From the NCBI GenBank assembly GCA_035610835.1, contig CM069455.1, forward strand, positions 2,379,805-2,443,804: a stretch of 64,000 bases of DNA, in the 5' to 3' direction. Both the position numbers and the translations under genes were made by a program. This document shows positions 38,201 through 46,140 of this stretch, one piece after another. This DNA comes from Ophiura sarsii. Taxonomy: Eukaryota; Echinodermata; Ophiuroidea; Amphilepidida; Ophiuridae. Below the pieces are notes generated by a model, which was not told the origin of the DNA, searched no databases, and saw nothing but the letters and a program-made list of their open reading frames with translations. The first letter of the stretch is position 1. Each line of letters begins with the position of its first letter.

Positions 38201-39117
38201 TGTGTGGCATCCAAATGAGTGGTAATTTTTCAGATGTGTGGCATCCAAATAAATAGCAAATGAATATGTATGTATGTATGTTTGATGATGTAAATTGTAA
38301 TTCTGTTTACAAGTATTATGCTGTTAACAAATAAAGTGCAGAAGGTTTCTGTTAACAAATAAAGTGCAGAAGGTTTCGATGTTAGGCGCTTTATAAATAT
38401 GGGTTTGTTTTAGTAGTATTATTTAAATGTTAGTACATACCCAAATAGGAAAATCAGAAAGGCTCTCGTTTTAAAAATAGTGTGCATTGTATAAATGGAT
38501 ATTGCTATACAAACTGATTTTAATTGTTGTTCTGCATTGGCAGCATGTCCAATGAAATTGAGAATACATCAATAGAGCAAGCAAAGAGCAAGCTGTTAAA
38601 ATGCAACGTGTGTCCATGTCTGATGATATATTTATTTGCAATTATTTTAAACACAGATATACCTGAATAAAGATCAACATTTACAATGACGTTGTTCTCC
38701 ATTTGTTTTCAGACCAATCCTAATTGTCCTAATTCGGAAAGGGCTCTGTTGATTGACCTCAAGAACCGGAATGCACGAGCCAAGGAAGAGATAGAATTGA
38801 TCAAAGAAGAAATGATGGCAATGCTACAATATTTATCTGACCACCATTACAAAATACATCAGATTATAGGCCAACATCAACCAACAAATGATAGCTACAA
38901 AGGTATGGGAATGGCGCTGCTTGACAAAGCTGATGCTGTTAAAGGTGTGTACATCCGATCACGTGGTTTGTTTTCGATGTACATCCAAGAGCTTCCAGCA
39001 GATCATCTCAATGCTGATGTTGAATTCAACCTATCAGATGCAGCTCTAGAGGAAGAACTTTCCATATTGGATATTGATGATGATGAAGTTGACGAGGAGA
39101 CAATTCATTATAACTAA
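13817..39117 (+). CDS. KDZ (Kyakuja-Dileera-Zisupton) transposase-like gene, 15 exons
   Basis: Coding parts: 13817-14242, 14658-14772, 16042-16259, 16676-16807, 17935-18090, 19038-19174, 23039-23122, 26927-27107, 27998-28081, 29386-29460, 30508-30568, 31017-31088, 32925-33112, 35650-35837, 38713-39117. All introns are GT-AG and every junction keeps phase except 19174 to 23039, which needs one more exon (length 3n+1) or the acceptor at 23059. With 23059 the frame is open to the stop (about 833 aa). Signatures in order: a Cys cluster, CKCEPDC, CPAC, SLDGNF (first catalytic Asp), CRHG..GER, PIFHVYGHKSSCQ and GLTDGEE.ER.W (catalytic Glu), a basic region and an acidic tail. The YDxxC catalytic block is not visible. 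KDZ proteins are RNase H-fold DNA transposases often carrying such Cys clusters. No terminal repeats flank the gene. It could be domesticated, or an element whose ends are outside recognition. Confidence 0.85.
14658..14772 (+). CDS. KDZ gene exon 2
   Basis: Acceptor TTCATCACATTTCAG, donor GTAAGT. It encodes 38 residues beginning SSDQRYVDVMSEV and leaves one base. A linker between the Cys cluster and the CxC block. Confidence 0.8.
15463..15900 (-). mobile_element. LINE reverse transcriptase C-terminal remnant in intron 2
   Basis: On the minus strand, pieces in different frames read LLLPILYGLHWLPI and, further on, SFWNALSNHVKSASS, corresponding to the LHWLP and WN-LP blocks at the end of CR1/L2-type ORF2. 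Stops and frame changes make it a decayed remnant. Confidence 0.6.
16042..16259 (+). CDS. KDZ gene exon 3: CxC block
   Basis: Starts after TTTTTTCAAAG, ends at GTAAAA. Residues 181-253 start GHVHTVSISVCKCEPDC, the conserved GH..V.V..C.C pattern after the cysteine cluster, then a helical region (FHVNLLKWMEYLVLESRLSL). Ends in phase 0. Confidence 0.85.
16676..16807 (+). CDS. KDZ gene exon 4: CPAC
   Basis: Acceptor TGTGTTTCTTTCAG, donor GTATGT. Residues 254-297 (FNTLYRAIVGECFEQFR...) end with TCPACPK, a Cys pair (C292, C295) that precedes the catalytic core in this family. Phase 0 on both sides. Confidence 0.85.
17385..17450 (+). repeat. Dispersed repeat in intron 4, related to 7395-7460
   Basis: Direct relative of the segment at 7395-7460; see there. 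Confidence 0.5.
17935..18090 (+). CDS. KDZ gene exon 5: first catalytic Asp
   Basis: Acceptor TTTATCCCTTAACAAG, donor GTAAGT. Residues 298-349; SLDGNFGLVRK matches the first KDZ catalytic block, with D307 the predicted metal ligand. A basic, Lys-rich stretch follows. Phase 0 on both sides. Confidence 0.85.
18590..18985 (+). mobile_element. 5'-truncated LINE 3' end in intron 5
   Basis: A plus-strand frame reads AYAWNSLPAAVRIELENM and ends QFKSKINGL before a stop at 18798-18800, the usual C-terminus of LINE ORF2. A roughly 190-bp UTR ends AATAAAGAAAGATTAAAC. An upstream frame change separates the preceding coding remnant. Confidence 0.65.
19038..19174 (+). CDS. KDZ gene exon 6: CRHG and GER motifs
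   Basis: Acceptor ATTATGTCATAG, donor GTAGGC. It reads KLDITGVFGSCCRHGVP then FMDMDEGER, the standard TG....CRHG......GER segment that sits just before the YDxxC block in KDZ proteins. Leaves two bases (AG), so the next exon must begin with one base completing Arg. Confidence 0.85.
20281..20830 (-). mobile_element. Decayed LINE fragment in intron 6
   Basis: Minus strand reads TTSNVQTLNGSELDNIKD then FKYLGSSLPDSL, the FKYLGS block downstream of the RT catalytic domain. After a frame break the open segment 20310-20639 continues. The 3' end abuts a (GAT)n run (20287-20300), a common LINE tail. Confidence 0.65.
20862..21475. repeat. Three diverged copies of a ~130 bp block
   Basis: Blocks near 20865, 21033 and 21347 share TTTGTCAA...TGG(G)AAATCAC, a GTGTCAT-type block and ATCTT(A/T)GCTCA..ATTGT. 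A fourth partial copy at about 20225-20280 lies on the other side of the LINE fragment, which may have inserted into the array. A retroposon-like tail (AACGCTATATAAGAATGG with ATT repeats) sits at about 21300-21340. Confidence 0.55.
22614..22845 (+). repeat. Two-copy tandem repeat with poly-G expansion
   Basis: Direct copies of ~115 bp start AAGTGCCGGGTTGACACTGC at 22614 and 22732. GATGGGGGTGTGGGG in copy 2 has become an unbroken 18-G run in copy 1. Confidence 0.85.
23039..23122 (+). CDS. KDZ gene exon 7: FHVYGHKSSCQ
   Basis: Main acceptor TTGATCTTGCAG; donor GTAAGT. It encodes SLADSHRYQEITLAVPIFHV followed by YGHKSSCQ, a KDZ hallmark. A second CAG at 23056-23058 would start the exon at 23059 and join exon 6 in frame, reading GER-YQE. 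Ends in phase 0. Confidence 0.85.
23397..26250. mobile_element. 2.85 kb inverted-repeat element with a recurring internal motif, in intron 7
   Basis: Both ends carry a perfect ~29-bp inverted repeat (ATATGGCTCATTCCATGAAG, continuing TTGGGGCAT): 23397-23425 and its reverse complement ending at 26250. Inside, GATGCTACATGGACACC or close variants occur in both orientations: 23596, 23958, 24147, 24965 (-), 25136, 25151 (-), 25318, 25507, 25526, 25695, 25883 and about 25916 (-). No transposase frame is present. A TA target duplication is possible (TA|TGGCTC). This looks like a non-autonomous DNA transposon with multiplied protein-binding sites. Confidence 0.8.
26570..26692. repeat. 22 bp tandem repeat, ~5.5 copies
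   Basis: Unit AAATCTTTATTCATATGGAA plus AT, essentially perfect, just upstream of exon 8. Confidence 0.9.
26927..27107 (+). CDS. KDZ gene exon 8: catalytic DGE..ER.W
   Basis: Acceptor CATGTTTACACAG, donor GTATGT. It reads STRWLPGFGLTDGEEMERIW, then AYLRRFSIVSKEMTPSHR and DLLTDGLLHY. GLTDGE..ER.W..L with the downstream MTPSHR block is the clearest KDZ signature; the Glu of DGE is the predicted third catalytic residue. Leaves one base. Confidence 0.9.
27438..27660 (-). mobile_element. tRNA-like sequence between ~50 bp inverted repeats
   Basis: Arms 27438-27490 and 27604-27660 are inverted copies (GAAATAAACACATA, CAAGTTGAATG). The centre on the minus strand has a Pol III A box (TAGCCGACTGG, 27571-27581) and B box (GTTCGAGTCCC, 27528-27538) at tRNA-like spacing. 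This is a tRNA-headed SINE or tRNA-derived foldback, not a functional tRNA. Confidence 0.65.
27998..28081 (+). CDS. KDZ gene exon 9
   Basis: Acceptor TTCTTATTCTCAG, donor GTAAGT. It encodes ELTLVRTMKRALSVVQSTDS then DLHESASK, leaving one base. Probably helical; no named motif. Confidence 0.75.
29386..29460 (+). CDS. KDZ gene exon 10
   Basis: Acceptor CATTTTTATTTAG, donor GTAATT. It encodes LSIDISQIDDWITADIKVFT then AAKAT. Phase 1 on both sides. Confidence 0.75.
29617..30385 (+). repeat. Diverged tandem array in intron 10, ~5 x 150-175 bp
   Basis: Copies begin at about 29617, 29791, 29962, 30126 and 30272 with G(C)TCTCAT.TAAAGTCA. Each carries forms of CTTTGGGTAAGG, GTGTAC(A/C)CAGATT and CACTTATTGCT. 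Identity is moderate, so it is old. Confidence 0.75.
30508..30568 (+). CDS. KDZ gene exon 11
   Basis: Acceptor TTTTTTTATTTCAG, donor GTAAGT. It encodes EEPFTEEEKYVELLQSLDNV; 61 nt, acidic, leaves two bases. Confidence 0.75.
31017..31088 (+). CDS. KDZ gene exon 12
   Basis: Acceptor CTATTTTTACCAG; donor GTTTGT, the weakest in the gene. It encodes VEKFCLCGDGDDEEIRDKLR then KEHIR. Phase 2 on both sides. Confidence 0.75.
31312..32209. mobile_element. ~0.9 kb non-autonomous DNA element in intron 12
   Basis: The left end contains TTGTCCCAGAATGATTTATA (near 31323). The right end (32182-32209) is its inverted relative, read inward as GGTGTCCCATAATGATTTAT. A solo end of the same family, TACAGGGTGTTCCAGAATG, is at about 51104. 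A GC-richer patch (31480-31610) has chance frames only. Confidence 0.65.
32925..33112 (+). CDS. KDZ gene exon 13: basic region
   Basis: Acceptor TTCATTGCACCTTAG, donor GTAAGA. About 63 residues, strongly basic (SLKLKTQWRKTDGKYKRTL, ESKKKKRILKQL, NLRKKYS), suggesting DNA contact or a nuclear signal. Leaves one base. Confidence 0.8.
33528..33786. mobile_element. hAT-like element, seed of the minisatellite
   Basis: Right end CTTAGTGACAACCCTG (33771-33786). The left end near 33528-33545 reads GTGTTGTCACTAGCC, its inverted relative with an eroded tip. Flanks share ATTGTAA (left at 33523-33529, right at 33787-33793), a likely target duplication. Internal GAGGGTTCTTGCCACATAAT matches 12030. Confidence 0.6.
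33775..35590 (+). repeat. 30 bp minisatellite, ~60 copies, in intron 13
   Basis: About 1.8 kb of a 30-bp unit made of GTGACAACCCTG, ATTGTAAC and AGTCATAATA. Because 30 is a multiple of 3, several frames on both strands are open for 600-700 codons (for instance the decapeptide SDNPDCNSHN), so the giant open frames here are artefacts of the repeat. Single-base variants recur: AACAATCAT in 15 of 60 units, of which only one is in the first 26. Excised with the intron in normal splicing. Confidence 0.97.
35650..35837 (+). CDS. KDZ gene exon 14
   Basis: Acceptor CATTAATTTCAG, donor GTAAGT. 63 codons with the split base: DGQSLANRLSKNVQRAAGRI, then KLTITKFNKESFKNN and LPDQLLWSDVVDP. Phase 1 in, phase 0 out. 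No known motif, but coding-like and acceptor-anchored. Confidence 0.8.
36090..36136. repeat. Short hairpin in intron 14
   Basis: ATCAGCCCTCT and AGAGGGCTGAT pair as an 11-bp stem around a short loop. The rest of intron 14 (35838-38712) is AT-rich without clear genes. Confidence 0.7.
38321..38400 (+). repeat. 29 bp tandem duplication followed by a retroposon-type tail
   Basis: TCTGTTAACAAATAAAGTGC plus AGAAGGTT occurs twice in direct succession. GGCGCTTTATAAATATGG follows, like CR1/L2/SINE 3' ends. Confidence 0.65.
38713..39117 (+). CDS. KDZ gene exon 15: acidic C-terminus and stop
   Basis: Acceptor CCATTTGTTTTCAG. It encodes 134 residues: a likely coiled coil (LKNRNARAKEEIELIKEEMM), a middle part, and an acidic tail (EEELSILDIDDDEVDEETIH) before TAA at 39115-39117. 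The first AATAAA downstream is at 39510. Confidence 0.85.
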   Translation, partial: TNPNCPNSERALLIDLKNRNARAKEEIELIKEEMMAMLQYLSDHHYKIHQIIGQHQPTNDSYKGMGMALLDKADAVKGVYIRSRGLFSMYIQELPADHLNADVEFNLSDAALEEELSILDIDDDEVDEETIHYN

Positions 39118-40261
39118 ATCTGTATCTGGTCATCATATGTCATAAGTTGGTGTAAAAAAATAATTCACTTTTATGATTTAAATTCACATACCTGTGATTG
39201 AATACATTCAATCTACACGGAGAAAAGATATTTGGAAACCTATCACTACAGGGACACCAGATACCAAGTGATATTATACAGGGAGTGCATTAATTATACA
39301 GGGTGTAAACATTTTTTATTTTACTAGTTTTGATATACCCAGGTTATTTTTGTTGATAAAGTATTACATTAAAAACAAGTATAGTAGTAAGAAGGCAAGA
39401 CAGGGTTTTCAGTAAAAAAAAATGAAATGGTCCAATCGTCCTCCGTTAAATTATAAAGGGTGGCCAAAACCATGTATATAAAATAATGGAAAACAAGGCT
39501 TTATGACAAAATAAATTATATTTTGTGTTTTGCGGCAGTAAGTATGTTATGAACCATTGGATTAGATACCTAGATGAAGAAAGACAATTATAGTAGAATT
39601 TAGTTGACAACAATTTAATATACAGGGTGATCAAAATGTAGAGTGGGACAATTCTTAGAGAAGAAACCTCTGAAGTGAGTAAAGTCCAAATGCACATAAT
39701 CAGGAATTATAACTGCACCTTGCATCAAGTAAGTTTCTAATCATAGATGTATACAAAATTACATGGTAACCATCGAAACTTTTGCAATATATCAATTAGT
39801 CTTGATTTAATTAATTAAGCAATGGTGATAATTAATAAGAATTCAATATAATTGTTGCATTCAATTAAAGTTAGTTCAGGAACACCATTTAATCTGATAA
39901 CCAATGTGGAATAATACTACTTAAATACGTTTTAACACACAGAAACCTGTTAAATGCACCTTCAAAAATGAACTAATTAGCCCTTAATTAGCAATTGATT
40001 AATTAGACTTTTGATGACAAATTATATATTATCAGATTATGTGTGTTATTGATTGTAATACCTATGAGTTTATAGTTTTCAATATGTAAGAGTTTAAAGA
40101 AAACACTTTTCTGTGTGTAAACTCTATGGCAGCTCCCCCACTTGAAACTCCCCTGCCTAGTCCGCCTCCAACTATCTGCGCATTTAACGGGCCAATCCAA
40201 CTCCTTCATTCTTTTATCATAATGAGCTGGGTTGTTTTTTATTCCAAAGAGGACATAAGTA
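39118..40261. other. 3' flank of the KDZ gene, AT-rich
   Basis: Holds two TATACAGGGTG sites (about 39295 and 39622) resembling mariner-like ends found elsewhere in the window, but no inverted partner was confirmed. AATAAA at 39510-39515 is a candidate poly(A) signal. Confidence 0.4.
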
Positions 40262-40453
40262 TAGGGTAAAGGCGCCAGTTTTCGGTCACTTCACCCAAAT
40301 CGTGTAATGAAAATTACCTCGTCGTTATAAACTGACGGCTAGAAAAACTGCTGCATAGTATTGCTTTAAAATGGCGACGACCGATGCAATTACACAATGT
40401 TGGCGAAAGTGACTGAAAATAGGCGCTGAACGAAAACTGGCGACTTTACCCTA
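40262..40453. mobile_element. 192 bp MITE
   Basis: Ends TAGGGTAAAGGCGCCAG and, inverted, CTGGCGACTTTACCCTA; similarity extends about 23 bp (CGAAAACTGGCG). TA at both borders suggests a Tc1/mariner-type derivative. Confidence 0.75.
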
Positions 40454-40759
40454 GGTCAAGTAAATTGATATCTAATCACAATTATTCTGATATGTGCGAC
40501 AAGTCCGCCTTATTTGATACACCAATTCATGACATGAACAGCATCAGATTTAGATGAGTTGATTTCACGGTTAGCAATCTGAGATTACTATTATTGTGCT
40601 AATTTAATGTTTCAGAAAATATCTGGGATAACTTTTGTCTGTCGTGCATCACTACATAGCAGCGCCTTTCTCATACCTGTGTATTTATAGTTTTTATCTT
40701 GTTGTACTTTTTTATGGTCACATTTATATGTTGTATGTGCTTTTTAAATGCTTTTTAAT

Positions 40760-40838
40760 TTTTCATTGTGCATTGCATCGAGACTTGAATTATGCGTTTA
40801 ACAAATGAAATTTATTATTATTAGGCCTATTATTATTG
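40760..40838 (+). mobile_element. Retroposon 3' tail
   Basis: CATCGAGACTTGAATTATGC then a short spacer and TTATTATTATTA, the microsatellite-ended tail seen on several retroposons here. No coding part is retained. Confidence 0.4.
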
Positions 40839-40844
40839 TTGTTA

Positions 40845-41284
40845 CAGGGCGAGTCCAAATATTCGGGTCCCGATTTGACAGTTAATATGCACAAAATGAA
40901 TGTATTTATTGATGCAGAGTAAGAACGCATTGTTAGCTAAACTTTAAATTTATATCATTCAAACTAGGTATTCCCAACTAGTACATTTTCCCAAATTCTG
41001 TGAAATTTAATTTGTTCCAACTTCTGTACCTCTATAAATGCAAAAACACATTTTAATGTGTCAATCAATGGTATTCACAATGCCTACAATGGAAAATGGG
41101 GGATAATGCGAACACTTTGGATTTCACACTATTTGATAGTAATTATGGCCTGGAATTAAGGTATTGTCTTTGAAATTTCACCAATTCATCTTATATGAAA
41201 AATGATGAAATTGGCAAATTTTTAACAAGCATTGTTTTGCCCTGATTTTCTAAAAACGGGACCTGAATATTTTGACTTGCCCTG
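40845..41284. mobile_element. 440 bp mariner-like MITE
   Basis: Left CAGGGCGAGTCCAAATATTC and right (inward) CAGGGCAAGTCAAAATATTC, followed by GGTCCCG on both; ~27-bp inverted ends bounded by TA (40843-40844 and 41285-41286). A solo relative of the end is at about 51004. Confidence 0.8.
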
Positions 41285-41286
41285 TA

Positions 41287-43508
41287 TTAGAAGCAGATAA
41301 ATAAATATTGGTTTCATGCACCCTGGATTCCTTGGCCAACTCATCCATAGGTGCAGGTACAGGCAAATCCATCCCAAACCAAGAATCTACTATTCACCAC
41401 ATTGTGTTGTCACTTTACTGTGACATATTGTAAAATAATGATCAGCACAAGCCGTAGTTAAGGTGAATGCATTGTTGCGCTGCCATGGCTCCGGCGCGAT
41501 GGGTAGTGTGCTACACCATACGTGTGAAGTTCAACACAGTATACTGTGTGCCAATCAGTGAATTTGTTATCGTTGGAAGTGTGAAATTTACTTGTGGATT
41601 ATTTTTATGTCATTGCATGCATACAGGGCGAGTCAAAAAGAAGTTGTACGGATTTGAATAATTTTTTATGAGAAAGAAAAAGAAAATTGACCTTAAACTC
41701 AAGCGATATTTTTACGAGAATATTCTTCCGATCATCTGAAAAAAAGAATGACCGAAATCGATCATTCCTATCCAGAGTTATATTATAGCTATGTTGCTAA
41801 AAGAACCCATTTTTTTAGCTGTCACCGATACGTAAAACAGAACAAAGTAAAGAAAATGTTTAAAACTCATCATTATCATATCAGGAAGTAATTGTTTTAT
41901 TCCTCATAATGCAAAATCATAGAATCCGTCAAAAAGAGAAGGTTAAAGTCTTATTGTAGTCACTGATTATATATTTTGGGCACACCATTCCCACCTGTTT
42001 ATTGAATCTCCCGGGCTTTAATCTTATTTGAATATGAATGACCGTGTGTACATTTTGCTGCCCACTCACAGTGGGTAGATATCAAGAGAAATAAGCATTC
42101 CGTGGACAGTTTAAAAAGGGGTTCTTTTTATTAAAACAGGCATAGCTCACGGCTGTTTGACTGTCCGATTTATAATTAAAATTATGGGATAAAAAAAGAT
42201 TACACAGTGGTCCATTTATGGTTTGACTTGATTTAGGTAGCACTAATGAATACGAGTATACGGTGAAAATTTCAAGAACATTGTTCGAGCCCTTTTTAAA
42301 TTATCGGCATTTTCCACTTAACTTAACTCTATGGGAAATGTGGCCGATGAGGGCGCTATTATAGTAAATAATAATATTCAAAGCTCTATATCTCAGGACT
42401 GGCACCAGCAAATGTTCTGAAATTTCTACAAAAGATTGCCAGTATATTCAGGTACTTGAATCACTTAAAACCAGAACCGGGCCAGCAAGTTACGGTGTTC
42501 TCAGAATAAAACGGACAAATTATGTGGGATCAAACAGCAGTGAGCTCGTGATATAATTGATCGATTTCAACGATTTCTTTTGTCATATGAGAGGAATATG
42601 TCGCTCTTTGATTACATGTCTCATTGGTTTGTCAAATTTGTATATACCCTGTATAGCAATTGTGTATGCTAGCAAATCAGTGCGATGACAAGATTTGCAC
42701 GTACCGGCATCTATGGATGAGTTATGTGGAGCCCATGTATGCAGGGAACCAGCCTAATGAATCAATATGCATTGATTGTCGGTCATAAATTATGGGTGAA
42801 GTCAAATGATAATGCATCATACTTTTTATCATTAATGCTCAGATCCTGTATATGAAGGTATGCTTAATAATTAAAATTAGTATCAGTACTCTTTTTATCT
42901 ACATTTTATATGGCATATGTAAAAGCAGCAAACAATAATATAGATTTACAGGACCATATACAATGATGTGTCAAATGTTGGTTATCAATAATTGCATCTG
43001 TCTTTGAATAGCCATTGATATGATTGATTGGTGCATATTTACCACACTACATCATGCTTTGCTACTGAAATGTTCGCAGGAAGATTATTGAGCAACATCT
43101 AACAAGGTAGCAGCCGTTAATGTCAAAGTGGTTTTATCTACAGATTCACAAATTCTCCAAACATGAATTATTGATTCAACATTATATCATTGTGGTTATC
43201 AAACTATTGATATGTATTTTGGAACATTCAAATGTTAGGATGAGAACATGCAGCTTTTATTTGGCTCAGAAAAAACTGTTATGAATTTGTTAGCCATTAT
43301 TGTTTTGTGCCAGAATTAAATGAATGCCATACTTATTTTTGATATCGCTATTTTAATAGATGATTTATTTGATATATAGATGATTTACAGTTTTTAGGAA
43401 AATCCCAATGTGCTTGTCTGTGCGTATGCCTATGCTATGCCTTTTTCGTAAAAAGACACATTACAGATGCAGGATAAATAGTGTACATTCATTATCAATT
43501 GCAATTAC
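41287..43508. other. Intergenic, probable old transposon sequence
   Basis: TACAGGGCGAGTCAAAAAG at 41624 and an opposite CCCTGTATA near 42647 could bound a ~1-kb mariner-like element, but the inverted match beyond TACAGGG is weak. No exons seen. Confidence 0.35.
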
Positions 43509-43935
43509 TAAACTGCTCACAAAAAGTTAGGAAACTTTTTTTAATCAAGTATATTTTTATTATTTATTACCCTCTTTGCATCTGTTTTATATCAATGGAA
43601 AGCTGAAGTGTTCTTCTTTAAAATGATACCACATTTGCAATGGTTACATGTTGCTGAACTTGGCCACAAGAATGAGAATGAGGCAAAGTCACAAATCAAA
43701 TGTGCCAAAATTACCGTTATCTGGGCTAAACAGTCAATAGGTAATGATCAATAATCAAACTGGTCATGCTTGAGAACCATGAATGGTTTTACACAAAGAT
43801 GACCATTATTTGGGTATTTGCAATACTGGGTTAACAATGACTTCAGGTGAAAGGTCATGAAGGTAAGTGATGAAAGGTTTAGGCCTACAACTTGTACATT
43901 TTTCCGAGACACGGTAAAGGGTTTGCAGTTTCAAT

Positions 43936-43983
43936 ATGCCGCGTTTAACAGATTTGGAGAGAGCCCGTGCCATTACCTATTGA
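43936..43983 (+). pseudogene. Relic start of a Tc1-like transposase
   Basis: ATG at 43936 begins MPRLTDLERARAI, like the N-terminus of Tc1-family transposases, then runs into the inverted arm and a stop (TGA, 43981-43983). All of the catalytic domain is deleted. Confidence 0.6.
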
Positions 43984-44193
43984 CTGTTTAGCACAGATAA
44001 CGGTAATTTTGGCACAATTGATTTGTGACTTTGCCTCATTCCCATTCATGTGGCCAAGTCCAGCAACATGTCATCATTGCACATTTGGTATCATTTTAAG
44101 GAAGAACACTTCAGCTTTCCATTGATATGCAACACAATACAAGAGGGTAATCAATAATAAAAATATACTTGATTAAAAAAGTTTCCTATCTTT

Positions 44194-45513
44194 TTTTTTC
44201 AATTTCATGCCCGTGAGGGTCTTTATTTATTTACAAGCTCTCAACATAAAAAGACAATGTAATAAACAATGTACATGTGCATACACACACAACAACAACA
44301 AAAACACACACCATCAATCGGTATTTTGTAATGACAACATTCACTATAAATAATCAATAATAAATACAGAATTATTTTACAATAAAGGCTCCCATTTTTT
44401 AATATGGCCTCCCAGCTTTCCTTTACTCATGGCAATTTGTTTTTCAACTTTTTGCACAGAAAAGACCCATTCTTTAAATTGTATAAAAACCAACCTTGAT
44501 TCTTGAACTCGACACCTATAAATGTACTTCTTAGCCAATATGATAATCATATTAATGAAATTGGTATTGTTTACCTCATAATACCCAAGACAAACATTGA
44601 TATATGAAATAGTAATTTGGAATTTCAAATCATTTAACCATTTGATTACTTCCTTCCAAAAGGAAGAAGCCGAAACACACAACCACATTAAATGTTTGAC
44701 AGTTTCCTTCTCATCCTTACAGAAAGTACATTTATCACTCTCAACTATACCAATTTTAAAAAGAAACACATTAGTTGGTAGAATCCTATGAATAAATCTG
44801 TACTGGAAATAATGAGAATGTGCATCAATTGTGCACTTATAAGGTAAAGAGTAAACTTCATTCCAATTGATTTTATTATCAGTAACACTAACAAACTCCT
44901 CTACCCACTTGTGCTGAGCGGTAGGTGTGATATTACTCTGGTTCAACAATTTATATGCAAATTGGCTTCCTTTCACTGCATTGTCCAGGTCAATCAATAC
45001 CTTGGGTGTCTGGCTTTGTTTACATTTTGTCAGATAGCCTTTATAGTGTTTGGAGATCACATTAATCAGACCCAAGTATTTCAAAACATTACAATCAATG
45101 TCATACTTTTTCTTGAAGTCAATATATGGCATCCAATGTTTATCATGAATTAAATCAGAGATAAAATTAACACCTTTGATGCTCCATGATTTAAAATACA
45201 CAGTTTTTTTGTTAATCTTTATATATGAGTTATACCATAAAACATCATCAATATTACCTTGACAAGCATTTCTTAACTTAAACCAGGACTTCAAAACATC
45301 TTTTAGAAATGTGATACAAATTTTATCATAATTAAAATCAGAATGAGCTGCAGGTTTACATGACCATATCCAATCACCACCAACTTTTGACAATTCATTC
45401 TTAAACAAAATTTTCCACTTCCCTTTATTCTCACTATTCAAAAATCTTTTAACCCAGGCAATATTTAGAGAATCAATAAAATGGTAAATATTTGTCATTT
45501 TCAGACCACCACC
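44194..45513 (-). mobile_element. 5'-truncated L1/Tx1-like LINE with 15 bp target duplications
   Basis: Flanked by identical AAGTTTCCTATCTTT at 44179-44193 and 45514-45528. The minus-strand 3' end is a short poly-A (T-run at 44191-44199). The coding remnant 44377-45513 stays open from the 5' junction, starting GGGLKMTNIYHFIDSLNIAW, to a normal stop. It has a CTFCKDEKETVKHLMWLC Cys/His motif typical of the C-terminus of L1/Tx1-type ORF2. An intact frame and perfect duplications suggest a young insertion. Confidence 0.9.
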
Positions 45514-45785
45514 AAGTTTCCTATCTTTGTGTGAGCAGTTTATATTAAATAGTTTAATAACTTTACATGGTGATATTTGATGTTAAGGTCAATGAGCTCA
45601 TGTAATTGTGGCTAATATTTTGAAAAACTGCATAGAAAAACACGTTTTCACATTGTTTCATCGCAGTTGCAAATTTTGTTTTGAGTATCCGTATCTGCCT
45701 TTATATAAGGTGTTTTATAACATAAAGATCCAGGAAATTATGATCACATTCACATGGTTTGTCAGTATCTTTGTAGTATGTCTAA

Positions 45786-46140
45786 GATGTTGTGGGCATG
45801 TGTGGCACGGTGGATAGAGCGCTGGATTCATAAACCGATGGTCGTGGGTTCAAGTCCTTTTGTGGTCAACATGTTATACTCTTGAGTAAAAGCACTTCAC
45901 TGCAATAACTTCTCTCCAACCCAAGTGTAAAATGGTTAGCTGTTTGGGGATACTCACAATCTAATACGTGTCTGATAGGAATATGTGCCATTATCAGAAT
46001 TTGTAAGATAGGCAGTAATAACCTAAGTGAAGCAAACTGATTCTTATGTATCCTATCTAAGCAGCATAATAAATGTAAAACGCTTTGAGCATACTTAATT
46101 TGATTAAGCACTTTATAAAAGCTAGCATTTATTTATTTCA
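45786..46140 (+). mobile_element. tRNA-headed SINE
   Basis: A box TGGCACGGTGG (45803-45813) and B box GGTTCAAGTCC (45847-45857). A ~200-bp body follows, then a tail AACGCTTTGAGCA...AAGCACTTTATAAAAGC ending ATTTATTTATTT. The tail resembles CR1/L2-type 3' ends, suggesting mobilisation by such a LINE. Confidence 0.8.

Larger units (their letters stand above)
43511..45540 (+). mobile_element. Tc1/mariner deletion derivative, split by an L1-like insertion
   Basis: The left end AACTGCTCACAAAAAGTTAG begins after TA (43509). The right end ...GTGAGCAGTT finishes at 45540 before TA. Inverted arms are ~230 bp (43511-43745 and 43971-44193 plus 45529-45540). Without the L1-like insert the element is about 0.7 kb. 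Confidence 0.85.

Noticed and set aside
37968..38225. 85-codon frame in KDZ intron 14
   Set aside because: No splice sites in matching phase and repeated GTGTGGCATCCAAAT words suggest repeat DNA.
41624..42655. 1-kb mariner-like element
   Set aside because: Only the TACAGGG tips match as inverted repeats; inner sequence does not, so it was left unannotated as an element.
45803..45857. tRNA gene on the plus strand
   Set aside because: A and B boxes are present but the acceptor stem does not pair and a SINE body and tail follow.
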